A stretch of 64,000 nucleotides of DNA from assembly GCF_000377565.1 (NCBI RefSeq), contig NZ_KB898355.1:124001-188000 (forward strand). The letters run 5' to 3'. Positions 25,476-33,856 of this stretch are shown piece after piece; the stretch's first letter is position 1; each line of letters opens with the position of its first letter. Under the pieces are notes generated by a model. The model was not told where the DNA came from. It saw only the letters and a list, made by a program, of their open reading frames with translations, and ran no database searches. The stretch is from Rhizobium sp. 2MFCol3.1. GTDB taxonomy: Bacteria > Pseudomonadota > Alphaproteobacteria > Rhizobiales > Rhizobiaceae. Made by a program: the position numbers and the translations under genes.

Positions 25476-25722
25476 AGAGCCTTTCCTGGTTAGATTGCAG
25501 CATTCTGTTGGCTCAAACGGAGTCGGATGGCCGGACGATCAGGCGGCCCGTTTCAGCCAACCCCGGTGGTTTGCTTCGCAAACCAGCTAGGGCCGGGCAT
25601 CTTTCCGCCAGGATCAAAGGCGATCGGCTCGACCGTACCCGAGGTATGCCCTTCGCCAATCGCCTTTGCCCTGACGAAAACCTGCTCCGGCAGAATGCTT
25701 CAATCTAACCAGGAAAGGCTCT
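25476..25722. repeat. 247-bp element with 32-bp terminal inverted repeats and nested hairpins
   Basis: The left end (25476-25507) and the right end (25691-25722) are inverted copies that differ at one of 32 positions; both read outside-in AGAGCCTTTCCTGGTTAGAT. Inside, three further stems follow in order: 25508-25520 with 25548-25560 (13 bp, one mismatch), the perfect hairpin GGTTTGCTTCGCAAACC at 25568-25584, and 25615-25628 with 25655-25668 (14 bp, one mismatch). There is no open reading frame of note and no clear target-site duplication. The shape fits a miniature inverted-repeat transposable element or a rhizobial intergenic mosaic repeat. The right end lies three bases before the SDR stop codon, so the element also fills the convergent gap between two operons. 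Confidence 0.85.
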
Positions 25723-25724
25723 GA

Positions 25725-26435
25725 TCAGCCGATGGCGCCCCCGCCATCGACATAGACGGTGCTGCCTGTGATGAACGGGTTCGTCATGAAGGCCAAGATC
25801 TGTATCGCAAGATGTTGAGGGATTCCAACCAGGCCTGCGGGCAGGCGTTCGGCAGCGCCCTCGAACATCTGGCCGCGCGCATCGCCGGCAAGCCCGTCAT
25901 ACATTTCCGTCATCACGAGGCCGGGGGAGACACAGTTGACGCGGACAGGCGCGAATTCCAGCGCCAGGCCGCGCGTCAGCCCCTCGAGCCCAGCATTGAT
26001 CGCGCCCTGGATCGCCGCCCCCTTCTTCGGCCTTATCGACAGGAAACCGGATACGAAGGTGAGCGAGCCGCCCCTGTTGATCTTTGCCGCGCGCGCAATT
26101 CGATAGGCGCCCCAGAATTTCGAGTTCATTGATGCATAGGCGTCGGCCAGCGGCAATTCGCGGATGGCCGCGACCTTCGTGCTCGCTGCGGAAATGACGA
26201 TGTGATCGAAGGGCTGCCGGTCGGCAAAGAAAGTCTCGATTCCATGCTCGTCCGTGGTGTCTAGGACATATCCCTCGGCGCCGTGACCCAGCCGTTCGAT
26301 GGCGGCATCGACTTTCTGTTTCGAGCGCGAGGCGATCGTCACCGTCGCCCCGGCATGCGCCGCCGCTTCCGCTGCCCCAAATCCGATGCCGGAACTGCCA
26401 CCGACGACGAGAATGCGCTGATTTTGTAAGCTCAT
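25725..26435 (-). CDS. SDR family protein with altered catalytic site
   Basis: A 236-residue Rossmann-fold protein. The cofactor loop is VVGGSSGIGFGAA near residue 10, and the ISAAS strand (about residue 80) replaces the usual NNAG. The family active site normally has Ser-Tyr-x-x-x-Lys; here the Ser is kept (VSGFLS) but the place of the Tyr and Lys reads QGAIN, so both catalytic residues are lost. It may be a non-catalytic NAD(P) binder, or an enzyme with a different acid/base. A good ribosome site (AAGGAC) lies before the ATG. It is divergent from a LysR gene, the usual arrangement of regulator and target. The stop abuts the 247-bp repeat. Confidence 0.85.
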   Translation of the reverse strand: MSLQNQRILVVGGSSGIGFGAAEAAAHAGATVTIASRSKQKVDAAIERLGHGAEGYVLDTTDEHGIETFFADRQPFDHIVISAASTKVAAIRELPLADAYASMNSKFWGAYRIARAAKINRGGSLTFVSGFLSIRPKKGAAIQGAINAGLEGLTRGLALEFAPVRVNCVSPGLVMTEMYDGLAGDARGQMFEGAAERLPAGLVGIPQHLAIQILAFMTNPFITGSTVYVDGGGAIG

Positions 26436-26535
26436 GCGAAACGTCCTTTCTTAGCGTGAATGCCCGAGGAGGTGAGGTGGTCTCGATGCAATCACCTTCA
26501 AGCTTGAACCGCGACACCGCACCTGTTGTGCCCTT

Positions 26536-26560
26536 TTATCGTTATTGCTAGAAATGATAA
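26536..26560. promoter_or_regulatory. Dyad in the SDR/LysR divergent region
   Basis: TTATC and GATAA arms separated by 15 bases with partial symmetry inside. A LysR-type binding site is expected in this 164-bp gap, and this is the best candidate seen. Confidence 0.35.
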
Positions 26561-26599
26561 TCTCTGAGTTTTCAATTCACTCTTCTTGAAAATCGAAAA

Positions 26600-27484
26600 A
26601 TGGACCGTTTTGATCTGCTTCGCCTGTTTGTGATGATCGCCGATCACGGCAGTCTCTCCGCGGCGGCGCGCGCACAGGCCCTGTCGGCTTCAACCGTCAC
26701 TCTTGGGCTGCAAAGGCTGGAGGAACGCGTTGGCGCCAGACTGGTGGTCAGGACCACCCGTCGCCTGTCGCTGACGCATGAGGGAGAGCGCTTCCTTCTT
26801 GATTGCAGGCGAATTCTCTCGGACCTGGAGGAGGCCATGGATGGCGTCGCCGACCACGGTGCGCTCCAGGGAGACATTCGAGTAACGGCAACCAGCGATC
26901 TCGGGCGCAGCCGAATAGCGCCACTGGTCGACGAGTTCATGAAGCTCCATACGGGCGTCAGGATTGCGTTGACGCTCAGCGATGCGGTGATCGATCTTGT
27001 GGAAAGCGGCTATGATCTCGGCTTTCGGATCGGACAGCTTCGTGACTCGCGTTTGACGGCACGACTTCTGCTTCACGGTAAACGCCATGTCTGCGCGGCG
27101 CCCTCCTATTGGGAACAGATGGGCCGACCCAAGCATCCCCGTGACCTCTCACGCCATAATTGCATGGTGCTTGCGGAGCCTGAGGCGCTGAAGGCGCATT
27201 GGCACTTTCAGGAAGACGGCCGCCAGTTCAGCGTCCGCGTCGAGGGCGACAGAACGTCAAATGACGGCGCAGTGCTGCGCGACTGGGCGGTAAAGGGGGC
27301 GGGCATTGTCCTTAAATCCAGTCTCGACATCATGGACGACCTTGCTGCCAATCGCCTCGAGCCGGTTCTCGATGACTTTGCTTTGGCTGAAAGCAATCTC
27401 TACGCCGTACACCCCGCAGGTAGACGGCCTTCAAGGCGTGTCAGAGCATTGGTCGACTATTTCTCTCAAGCGCTCCGACGGTAG
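26600..27484 (+). CDS. LysR family transcriptional regulator
   Basis: A 294-residue regulator. The N-terminal winged helix (MDRFDLLRLFVMIADHGSLS, then AARAQALSASTVTLGLQRLEERVGARL, residues 1-60) is followed by a CrgA/PA-type effector domain (about 90-290, DIRVTATSDLGRSRIAPLV). It is divergent from the SDR gene with a 164-bp shared control region, so it most likely regulates the SDR gene and itself. The spacing before the ATG lacks a good ribosome site. Confidence 0.9.
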   Translation: MDRFDLLRLFVMIADHGSLSAAARAQALSASTVTLGLQRLEERVGARLVVRTTRRLSLTHEGERFLLDCRRILSDLEEAMDGVADHGALQGDIRVTATSDLGRSRIAPLVDEFMKLHTGVRIALTLSDAVIDLVESGYDLGFRIGQLRDSRLTARLLLHGKRHVCAAPSYWEQMGRPKHPRDLSRHNCMVLAEPEALKAHWHFQEDGRQFSVRVEGDRTSNDGAVLRDWAVKGAGIVLKSSLDIMDDLAANRLEPVLDDFALAESNLYAVHPAGRRPSRRVRALVDYFSQALRR

Positions 27485-27514
27485 ATATGCATTACTTGAA
27501 ATCCGCTTACAGGG

Positions 27515-28159
27515 CTATCGGCGGGCGGCCCAGTTCAAGCCGCGCTGCAGTATCAGCCGCATATGGGGATGAGCGAATTCGGCGGCGATGTGGCCGAGGG
27601 CGGAATAGAAGACGCGGCCGGCGCCAAATTGGCGTTTGAAGACGACCGGCATGGTGACGTTGCTAGCAGCCGGGTCGTGTTCGCCGTTGAAGGTGGTGGT
27701 CGCGAGGATTTCGATCGAGGGGTCGTAGTGCAGGTAATATTGCTCGGACCGATAGTCGAAATCCGGTATTTCCTGCATCACCGGGTCTTCCGGGCGGGTA
27801 ACCGCGACGTGAAAATCGATGATGTTGCCGGGGTGGGCGACCCAGGTGACGCCGGAGACATAGCGGAACGGCGCGCTTTCCTTGAATGAGGTCGCGAGCG
27901 AGCCATGATGGCCGCCAAGCCCAAGTCCTCCGCGTACGGCTTCCACGAGCGCGTCGGCATGGGCCTTTTCGAGCCTTTCGCCCGTGATCACAGGCACGAG
28001 AATATCGGCTTGAGCAAGCTGAGGCGAGCCGAAGATGCCGAGATCGTTGGTTACTTCGGTCTGGAAGCCGTCTTCGGTGAGAAGGCCGGCGACGATGTGA
28101 GCGCATTGCTCCGGCTCATGACCCTTCCAGCCGCCCCAAACGATGATCGCCTTGCTCAT
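27515..28159 (-). CDS. ThuA domain protein
   Basis: A 214-residue protein of the ThuA family, a glutamine-amidotransferase-like fold. The opening AIIVWGGWKGHEPEQCAHIV and the segments GLGGHHGSLATSF and FKRQFGAGRVFYSALGH are typical. ThuA was named from trehalose utilisation in Sinorhizobium meliloti, and relatives commonly sit in sugar-uptake operons, where they are thought to act in conversion of 3-keto-sugars. The gene follows the CUT1 binding-protein gene by 73 bases on the same strand and has a good AAGGGAAG ribosome site. The substrate is unknown. Confidence 0.87.
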   Translation of the reverse strand: MSKAIIVWGGWKGHEPEQCAHIVAGLLTEDGFQTEVTNDLGIFGSPQLAQADILVPVITGERLEKAHADALVEAVRGGLGLGGHHGSLATSFKESAPFRYVSGVTWVAHPGNIIDFHVAVTRPEDPVMQEIPDFDYRSEQYYLHYDPSIEILATTTFNGEHDPAASNVTMPVVFKRQFGAGRVFYSALGHIAAEFAHPHMRLILQRGLNWAARR

Positions 28160-28232
28160 GATCTTCCCTTATCTCTGATGCGCTGAACCGCCGGGGCCAT
28201 GGCGCGCCGGCGGTCCAGAAATTTGCACGATC

Positions 28233-29516
28233 TCAGCTGCGGATCGTGGCTTTCCCTTCTTCGACCAGCCGCGCCGCCGCTTCGGCGGGCGTCGTGCGCT
28301 CAAACGCCAGTTCGTCGGCGATCGGGCGCAGGACGCGCTGGTCGAACTCGGTCGATCCCAAAGGCGCGGGTGCCGGGTAGTCGCCCACCTGATCCTTGAG
28401 CAGGTTCACGTATTTCACGGTATCCTGCTCCGTCGGGTTCAGGTTCGGCAAAATCGCCTCGCGGACGGCCGGCGACAGCGGCACGCCGCGTTCGACACCG
28501 AGGATCTTGCCAGCCTCCGGGTCGTTGACGAAGAAGCTGATGAACTGTGCGGCGGCTTCGCCGTTCTTCGTCGTCGCGCCGACGCTCCAGATGAGAGCAG
28601 GGCGATAGTAGTGGCCTGATGGGCCGCCTTTCTTCTCGCGGGGCAGCATGGTGATGGCGAGCTTGTTCTTCGAGAGGAGCTGGTAGCCGACGAGCTGGTT
28701 GGAATAGGCCATGCCCATTGCCGACTTGCCGAGCGCCAGGCAATTGGTGTCGATCGTGTTCTGGTCCAGTGTCTGCACATCGGCGGCGACGGTGCCGCCC
28801 TTCTTCCGCAGGTCCTCCCAGAAGCTGTACCACTCCTTGGCGTCCTCGGCGTCAAAGCCAAGCGCCGCGTCCTTGTAGAGGCTCTTGCCGCGCTGCCGCA
28901 GCCAGGCGTCGAACACATAGGTGTAGCGCGCGCCGTAGGGGCCGCCCGCGTAATTGTTCTTGCCGACGGCCTTTGTGAGCTCGACCGCCAGCTTGGCGTA
29001 TTCGTCCCAGGTGAGATCAGGCGTGGGCAAGGGGATGCCTGCCGTCTCGAATGCCGTCTGATCGAAGAAGAGCGCGAAGGAATTGAGGCCAAGACCCACG
29101 CCGTAAAGCTTTCCGTCGACGGTCGTCAGTTTCAGTATGTCCTTGCCGAAGGCGTCGACCTTCAATGTCGAGGGTACGAATTCATCGAGCGGCAGGCAGG
29201 CGCCGCGCTTGGAGTAGTCGGAGATCGTTCCTGGCTCGAGCTGAAACACATCCGCGATCGAGCGGCCGGCCATCTGTGTCGCGAGCTTGGTCCAGTATCC
29301 GTCCCCGCTGAGGGATTCTCCTATGATCGACACGCCTGGCGTCTTGCCTTGATAAAGCCGGGCGACATCGAGCGTGCGCTTTGCCCGATCGTTCGAGCCC
29401 CACCACATGGCGCGCAGCTGTGTGTCCGCCGCGAAGGCCGGCATGCCGGCGCCGAGTGCAAGGCCGCTCGCCACGCCGGCGGAGCCCATCAGAAATGAAC
29501 GTCGATTGATCTGCAT
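28233..29516 (-). CDS. Sugar ABC transporter substrate-binding protein (CUT1 family), orphan
   Basis: A 427-residue family-1 binding protein. The start MQINRRSFLMGSAGVASGLA has a twin-arginine motif (NRRSFLMG) and a hydrophobic core cut after AFA; GGAGG lies seven bases before the ATG, so the longer in-frame extension is not used. The mature protein shows the two-lobe pattern (DVFQLEPGTISDYSKRG, KLYGVGLGLNSFALFFDQ). Unusually, no permease or ATPase gene is near: ThuA follows and LacI is divergent. The transporter must be completed by genes elsewhere, or the protein has another role. Confidence 0.88.
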   Translation of the reverse strand: MQINRRSFLMGSAGVASGLALGAGMPAFAADTQLRAMWWGSNDRAKRTLDVARLYQGKTPGVSIIGESLSGDGYWTKLATQMAGRSIADVFQLEPGTISDYSKRGACLPLDEFVPSTLKVDAFGKDILKLTTVDGKLYGVGLGLNSFALFFDQTAFETAGIPLPTPDLTWDEYAKLAVELTKAVGKNNYAGGPYGARYTYVFDAWLRQRGKSLYKDAALGFDAEDAKEWYSFWEDLRKKGGTVAADVQTLDQNTIDTNCLALGKSAMGMAYSNQLVGYQLLSKNKLAITMLPREKKGGPSGHYYRPALIWSVGATTKNGEAAAQFISFFVNDPEAGKILGVERGVPLSPAVREAILPNLNPTEQDTVKYVNLLKDQVGDYPAPAPLGSTEFDQRVLRPIADELAFERTTPAEAAARLVEEGKATIRS

Positions 29517-29620
29517 GCTGATTCCTCCGGTTGTCTGCCCGGCGTCCTCCAACGCCTTTTGGGCATGTGGCGGGAAGATTACGCAAAAAATTTCCGTTTG
29601 CAATAAAATATCTTTCTGTT

Positions 29621-29630
29621 GCAAATTTGC
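29621..29630. promoter_or_regulatory. Palindromic operator candidate between SBP and LacI genes
   Basis: A perfect 10-bp palindrome GCAAATTTGC, 24 bases before the lacI-type ATG. It is flanked by related words (TTTGCAAT upstream, ATTTGCAT downstream, and ATTACGCAAA at 29578 opposite TTTGCGTAAT at 29626). LacI-family proteins bind such central-CG or AT palindromes. Shared control of the binding protein/ThuA pair and of the LacI/DUF2264 operon is inferred. Confidence 0.5.
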
Positions 29631-29653
29631 GTAATTTGCATAACTCTGCGTTT

Positions 29654-30685
29654 ATGAGCGAGATTAAATCAAAGCGGCCGCGTCAGGCCGACATTGCCGC
29701 CGCCGCAGGCGTCTCCGTATCAACCGTGTCGCGTGTGCTGGCGAATGAGCCCGGCATTAGCGAAAGTGTTCGGCAGCACATCTTGCGGGTCGCGGCCGAG
29801 CATGGCTACCAGACGAAGGGGTCTTCCGAGCCGATGCCGGGCGGACTCGCATTGATCGCCAGCGACGGTGCGACCGGCGGGCTGAGCGTCTTTTACGAAA
29901 CGATCGTGGAAGGCTTGCGGGCGGGCGCGGCGGACGCGGGAATGTCCTTCGAAGTCAGGCTGGTGCGTGAGGATCGCGCCATGCCTGATGTCGTTCGCGA
30001 CCAGATGAAGGCCACCAACGCGGAAGGCCTGTTCCTGGTCGGTATCGATCCCAATCCCGCACTACGACAGTGGATCGAGGCGGAGAAGATCCCGGTCGTT
30101 CTCGTCAATGGCACTGATCCGCAGCTTCGCCTCGACGGTGTCTCTCCCGCCAACTTCTTCGGTGCCCTCCAGGCCGGCGAACGGTTGCTTGCGGCGGGAC
30201 ATCGCAAGATCCTGCATTTCACCGGCTCGCATCGCCACACCATCCGCGAACGCGTCAGGGGCTTTGACGCGGCGATCGCCTCGGTGGAGGGAGCCGCGAG
30301 CAGGATGGTTCCGATGAGTTTCCAAGGCAGCGCCAGCCGGGAAGCCCACGAATTGATGGCCGCCATCCTGGATGAAAACGCAGGCTTCACTGCCGCTTTC
30401 TGCATGAACGACTTCATTGCCGTCGGTGTTCTGGAGGCCGTCACCGAGGCGGGCCTTCGTGTGCCGGAAGACTTCGCGATCGTCGGCTTCGACGATCTGC
30501 CCTGCGCCTTGATGACCAATCCGCCGCTCTCCACCATGCGCGTCGATCGGGGCGCTCTCGGCCGCGAGGCCATCGGCCTGATGATCGACAGGTTCCATGA
30601 TCGGTCAGCGCCGGCCCGTCACGTATGCCATGCGGTCGTCCCCGTTGTGGGCGGCACCGTACCAATGCCGAAAACCGATGAGTGA
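29654..30685 (+). CDS. LacI family transcriptional regulator
   Basis: A 343-residue regulator. The DNA-binding head (RQADIAAAAGVSVSTVSRVLANEPG, about residues 8-35) with hinge helix is followed by the sugar-binding core (about 60-340, including FCMNDFIAVGVLEAV and FAIVGFDDLPCALMTNPPLSTM). The start is at MSEIKSKRPR; earlier in-frame starts would run through the control region. Its stop overlaps the GTG of the DUF2264 gene (GTGA). It probably senses the sugar or glycoside handled by this block. Confidence 0.92.
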   Translation: MSEIKSKRPRQADIAAAAGVSVSTVSRVLANEPGISESVRQHILRVAAEHGYQTKGSSEPMPGGLALIASDGATGGLSVFYETIVEGLRAGAADAGMSFEVRLVREDRAMPDVVRDQMKATNAEGLFLVGIDPNPALRQWIEAEKIPVVLVNGTDPQLRLDGVSPANFFGALQAGERLLAAGHRKILHFTGSHRHTIRERVRGFDAAIASVEGAASRMVPMSFQGSASREAHELMAAILDENAGFTAAFCMNDFIAVGVLEAVTEAGLRVPEDFAIVGFDDLPCALMTNPPLSTMRVDRGALGREAIGLMIDRFHDRSAPARHVCHAVVPVVGGTVPMPKTDE

Positions 30686-32547
30686 TAGAGATGACCTATG
30701 ATCCGGCCAGCGCCAATCCGTTAGCAGGCAATCCGCTGGAGACGCGCGAGCACATGAGCCGCGCGCTCCTCGACCTCTTCGATCCGTTGCTTCCCTATTT
30801 TTCAAAGGGCAATGCACGCGTTCGCCTGGATGGTGCCGGCGCACATTTTGATCGCGCGGCCGCGGACCTAGAAGGGTTTGCTCGTCCGCTTTGGGGCCTG
30901 GCTCCGCTTGGAGCGGGAAAAGGCGACTTTGCCCACTGGCAGCGTTTTGCAGACGGTCTGGCGAACGGCACGGATCCCGACCACCCGGAATATTGGGGCG
31001 CGGTCAACGGGCGCGACCAGCGAATGGTCGAGCTCGCGGCGCTCGGTTTCGCGCTGGCGCTAGTCCCCGAAAAGATCTGGGAGCCTCTGAGCGACAAGGC
31101 GCGGGCCAATGTCATCGCCTATCTCAAGCATGCGCGACAGTTTGATTATGCGGACAATAACTGGAAGTTTTTCCGCATCTTCGTCGACATTGTCCTTGAT
31201 CGCGTCGGCGCCGAGTTCGACCGCAGCCTGACGAGGCAATATCTCGAGGAGCTTGAGGGCTTCTATATCGGTGATGGCTGGTATCGTGACGGCAATGTGC
31301 GCCGCATCGACCACTACATCCCCTTCGCCATGCATTTCTATGGGCTGATCTATTCCAAGCTTGTCGATGACGACTACGCGAAACGCTACCGCGAGCGCGC
31401 CGTGCTGTTTGCCAAGGATTTCCGCAACTGGTTTGCGCCCGATGGCGCGACTATCCCCTTCGGCCGCAGCCTCACCTATCGCTTCGCCTGCGCCGGCTTC
31501 TGGTCGGCGCTCGCATTTGCCGACCTGGAGGCGCTGCCCTGGGGCGAGATCAAGCATCTCTGCCTGCAGCATCTGCGCTGGTGGAAGGACAAGCCGATGA
31601 CCAATCGCGACGGCATCCTGTCGATCGGCTTCGGTTATCCGAACCTGTTGATGTCGGAAAGCTACAACTCGGCGGGATCGCCCTATTGGGCGTTCAAGGC
31701 CTTTCTGCCGCTCGCGATCGCGGATGACCATCCCTTCTGGACAGCGAAGGAGAAAGCGCCTGCACCAAGCGAAAGCGTCTCGCCGCAGCGCCATCCCGGC
31801 ATGGTCCTGATGCGCGCCGGTGGCGATGTGGTGGCCCTGTCATCGGGACAAGAAAATCTCCAGATGCGCTTCGGCACGGAGAAATACGCGAAGTTCGCCT
31901 ATTCGGCACGCTATGGCTTCAGCGTCGAGGCCGATGAACGGAGTTTCGCCGGCGGTGCCTTCGATTCCGCGCTCGCCTTCAGCGACGATGGACTGCACTA
32001 CCGCGTGCGCGAGACGAACGCCGAGGCGAAGCTCGCCGGCGACATGCTCTATTCAAGATGGTCGCCATTCAAGGATGTTTCCGTCGAAACCTGGCTGATC
32101 CCCGCAGCGCCCTGGCACATCCGCGTCCACCGCATCAATTCGCCGCGCCCGCTGCAAACGGCCGAAGGCGGCTTTGCGATCGCCAAGCGAGACTTCGATC
32201 TCGATGTGCTTGGAGCAGAGGAGGGGAGTGCCCACGTCATCGGCGCTGCCGACTTCTCCGGCATTGTCGATCTGGGTTCTGCGGTGAAGCGAGCCGGCCT
32301 GACGCAGAAAGCTCTGCCGAATACCAACCTGATCGTCGCCAAGACGCTGATCCCTCAACTGCGCGGCGAAATCCCGGCCGGTGAGACCGTGCTCGTCACG
32401 GCCGTGCTCGCGCTCGATGATCCGGCCGCGGTCTCTGGTGCATGGACCAGGCCTCCGGCAGCACCTGATATCTCCGAGCTGGAGGCCCGCATAGCCAGGG
32501 ACGGCATCACCGTCAGCGCCATCGAAGCCCCGGGGCAGATGGCATGA
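30682..32547 (+). CDS. DUF2264 domain protein
   Basis: A 621-residue protein without signal peptide that spans the DUF2264 family: an N-terminal all-helical part rich in Trp and Tyr (YADNNWKFFRIFVDIVLDRVG, then FYIGDGWYRDGNVRRIDHYIPFAMHFYGL) and a beta-rich C-terminal part. The family is thought to have an alpha/alpha-toroid fold as in polysaccharide lyases and unsaturated glucuronyl hydrolases, but its activity is not established. The start is either the GTG in the GTGA overlap with lacI or an ATG nine bases later. It lies between LacI and 2-hydroxyacid dehydrogenase genes, which suggests breakdown of an oligosaccharide, perhaps of plant origin. Confidence 0.85.
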   Translation: MIEMTYDPASANPLAGNPLETREHMSRALLDLFDPLLPYFSKGNARVRLDGAGAHFDRAAADLEGFARPLWGLAPLGAGKGDFAHWQRFADGLANGTDPDHPEYWGAVNGRDQRMVELAALGFALALVPEKIWEPLSDKARANVIAYLKHARQFDYADNNWKFFRIFVDIVLDRVGAEFDRSLTRQYLEELEGFYIGDGWYRDGNVRRIDHYIPFAMHFYGLIYSKLVDDDYAKRYRERAVLFAKDFRNWFAPDGATIPFGRSLTYRFACAGFWSALAFADLEALPWGEIKHLCLQHLRWWKDKPMTNRDGILSIGFGYPNLLMSESYNSAGSPYWAFKAFLPLAIADDHPFWTAKEKAPAPSESVSPQRHPGMVLMRAGGDVVALSSGQENLQMRFGTEKYAKFAYSARYGFSVEADERSFAGGAFDSALAFSDDGLHYRVRETNAEAKLAGDMLYSRWSPFKDVSVETWLIPAAPWHIRVHRINSPRPLQTAEGGFAIAKRDFDLDVLGAEEGSAHVIGAADFSGIVDLGSAVKRAGLTQKALPNTNLIVAKTLIPQLRGEIPAGETVLVTAVLALDDPAAVSGAWTRPPAAPDISELEARIARDGITVSAIEAPGQMA

Positions 32548-33554
32548 ACCGACCGGGTATCGCGCTTGCCATGCACCCGGGGCGGACGGAGCACGTTCTC
32601 CCCGATCGCCTTCTCGACCGGCTGGAAAGTCTGGGCCTCTTGCTCGACCGGGAACCTATGCAGACCTTCGCCGACGAACGCGCCAGGCGACTTTTGCCCG
32701 AAACGGAAATCCTCATCACCGGATGGGGCGCCCCCTATGTCGGCCGCGACGTGCTTTCGGCAGCCGGAGGGCTCAAGATGATCGCCCATGCGGCGGGAAC
32801 GGTGAAGGGCCTCATCGACGAAGACATATTTCGCGCAGGCATCGCCGTCAGCCATGCGGCCGAGGCGAACGCGATCCCGGTTGCCGAATTCACGCTTGCC
32901 GCCATCCTCTTCGCCGGCAAGCAGGTTTTCCGGTTTCGCGACACTTACGTCGCGGACCGTAACCGCGATCGCACCCATCCGATGCAGCGGCTTTCGATCG
33001 GAAACTACGGCCGTACGGTCGGCATCATCGGCGCGTCGCGCATCGGCCGGCGCGTGATCGAGTTGCTGAAGCCTTTCAACTTCAAGGTCATCCTTTTTGA
33101 CCCGACATTGAGCGCATGGGAGTGTGCGGCGTTGGGCGCTGAAAAGGCTGATCTGGATACGCTGATGCGTAGTGCCGATATCGTCTCGCTGCACGCGCCT
33201 TCGCTTCCATCGACACATCATATGATCAACGCTCAAAGGTTGGCGATGATGAAGGACGGCGCCACGCTCATCAATACGGCACGCGGTGCCATCATCGATG
33301 AAGCAGCACTTCTCGCCACGCTTTCGACCGGCCGGATCGATGCGATCATAGACGTGACCGACCCCGAGATACCGGAGCCAGCATCCGCCTTTTATGATCT
33401 GCCGAACGTTTTCCTGACCCCCCATATCGCAGGCGCCATCGGCCTTGAGCGGACGAGATTGGGTGAAATGGCGGTCGATGAGATAGAGCGATACTTGAGC
33501 GGTCAACCACTGCAATACGCGATCACGCTGGCCGACCTCGATAAAATGGCTTGA
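32544..33554 (+). CDS. D-2-hydroxyacid dehydrogenase family protein
   Basis: A 336-residue NAD-dependent dehydrogenase related to phosphoglycerate and glyoxylate/hydroxypyruvate reductases. The Rossmann motif is VGIIGASRIGRRVIELL (about residues 155-171). The catalytic residues appear in NTARGAIIDEAAL (Arg), DVTDPEIPEP (acidic partner) and LTPHIAGAIGLE (His). The motif has Ser-Arg in place of the usual Gly-x-Ile-Gly spacing, which is seen in other family members. It is coupled by an ATGA overlap to the DUF2264 gene and probably reduces a keto-acid from sugar-acid breakdown. Confidence 0.88.
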   Translation: MNRPGIALAMHPGRTEHVLPDRLLDRLESLGLLLDREPMQTFADERARRLLPETEILITGWGAPYVGRDVLSAAGGLKMIAHAAGTVKGLIDEDIFRAGIAVSHAAEANAIPVAEFTLAAILFAGKQVFRFRDTYVADRNRDRTHPMQRLSIGNYGRTVGIIGASRIGRRVIELLKPFNFKVILFDPTLSAWECAALGAEKADLDTLMRSADIVSLHAPSLPSTHHMINAQRLAMMKDGATLINTARGAIIDEAALLATLSTGRIDAIIDVTDPEIPEPASAFYDLPNVFLTPHIAGAIGLERTRLGEMAVDEIERYLSGQPLQYAITLADLDKMA

Positions 33555-33856
33555 GGTCGTGTAGGGCCAAAGGCCGGTTCCCAGCGCGTCAAGGCGGCGG
33601 CGATACGGAGCTGCTGATGGTGGGGCTGTAGCGGACACTCCGCTGAGCGAGAAATCCCAGGAGTGAGCACGGTGTCCATTTCTTGCTCCGCCTCATGGCT
33701 TTGCGCGCGTGAGCGGTCGACACGTCCGCAGGGGTGGTTCATGAAAACCGGGTAAGGCCGTGAGTTGTGACGCGCATCATAGCTGCACCAAGACGGGCGA
33801 AAGGCTATGGATCGCATAACATCTCCGCTTATCTGGCTGGATTGAGAGGCGGATCC
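33555..33856. other. Non-coding gap before the GntP gene
   Basis: No convincing gene. It contains a small hairpin (AGCGGACACTCCGCT near 33631) and GGACAC/GTGTCC arms, and probably holds the end of the sugar operon and the promoter of the GntP gene. No clear -35/-10 pair was found. Confidence 0.4.

Noticed and set aside
25476..25722. Possible transposase fragment inside the 247-bp element
   Set aside because: Short frames here are made by the palindromes and show no DDE-type or other transposase motif.
32355..33638. Open frame of 427 codons on the minus strand opposite the 2-hydroxyacid dehydrogenase
   Set aside because: The plus-strand gene has an intact Rossmann and catalytic motif; the minus-strand frame has none.
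33631..33690. GGACAC/GTGTCC arms and a small hairpin in the gap before GntP as an IS end
   Set aside because: Arms are only six bases, there is no matching second end and no transposase; chance symmetry is enough to explain them.
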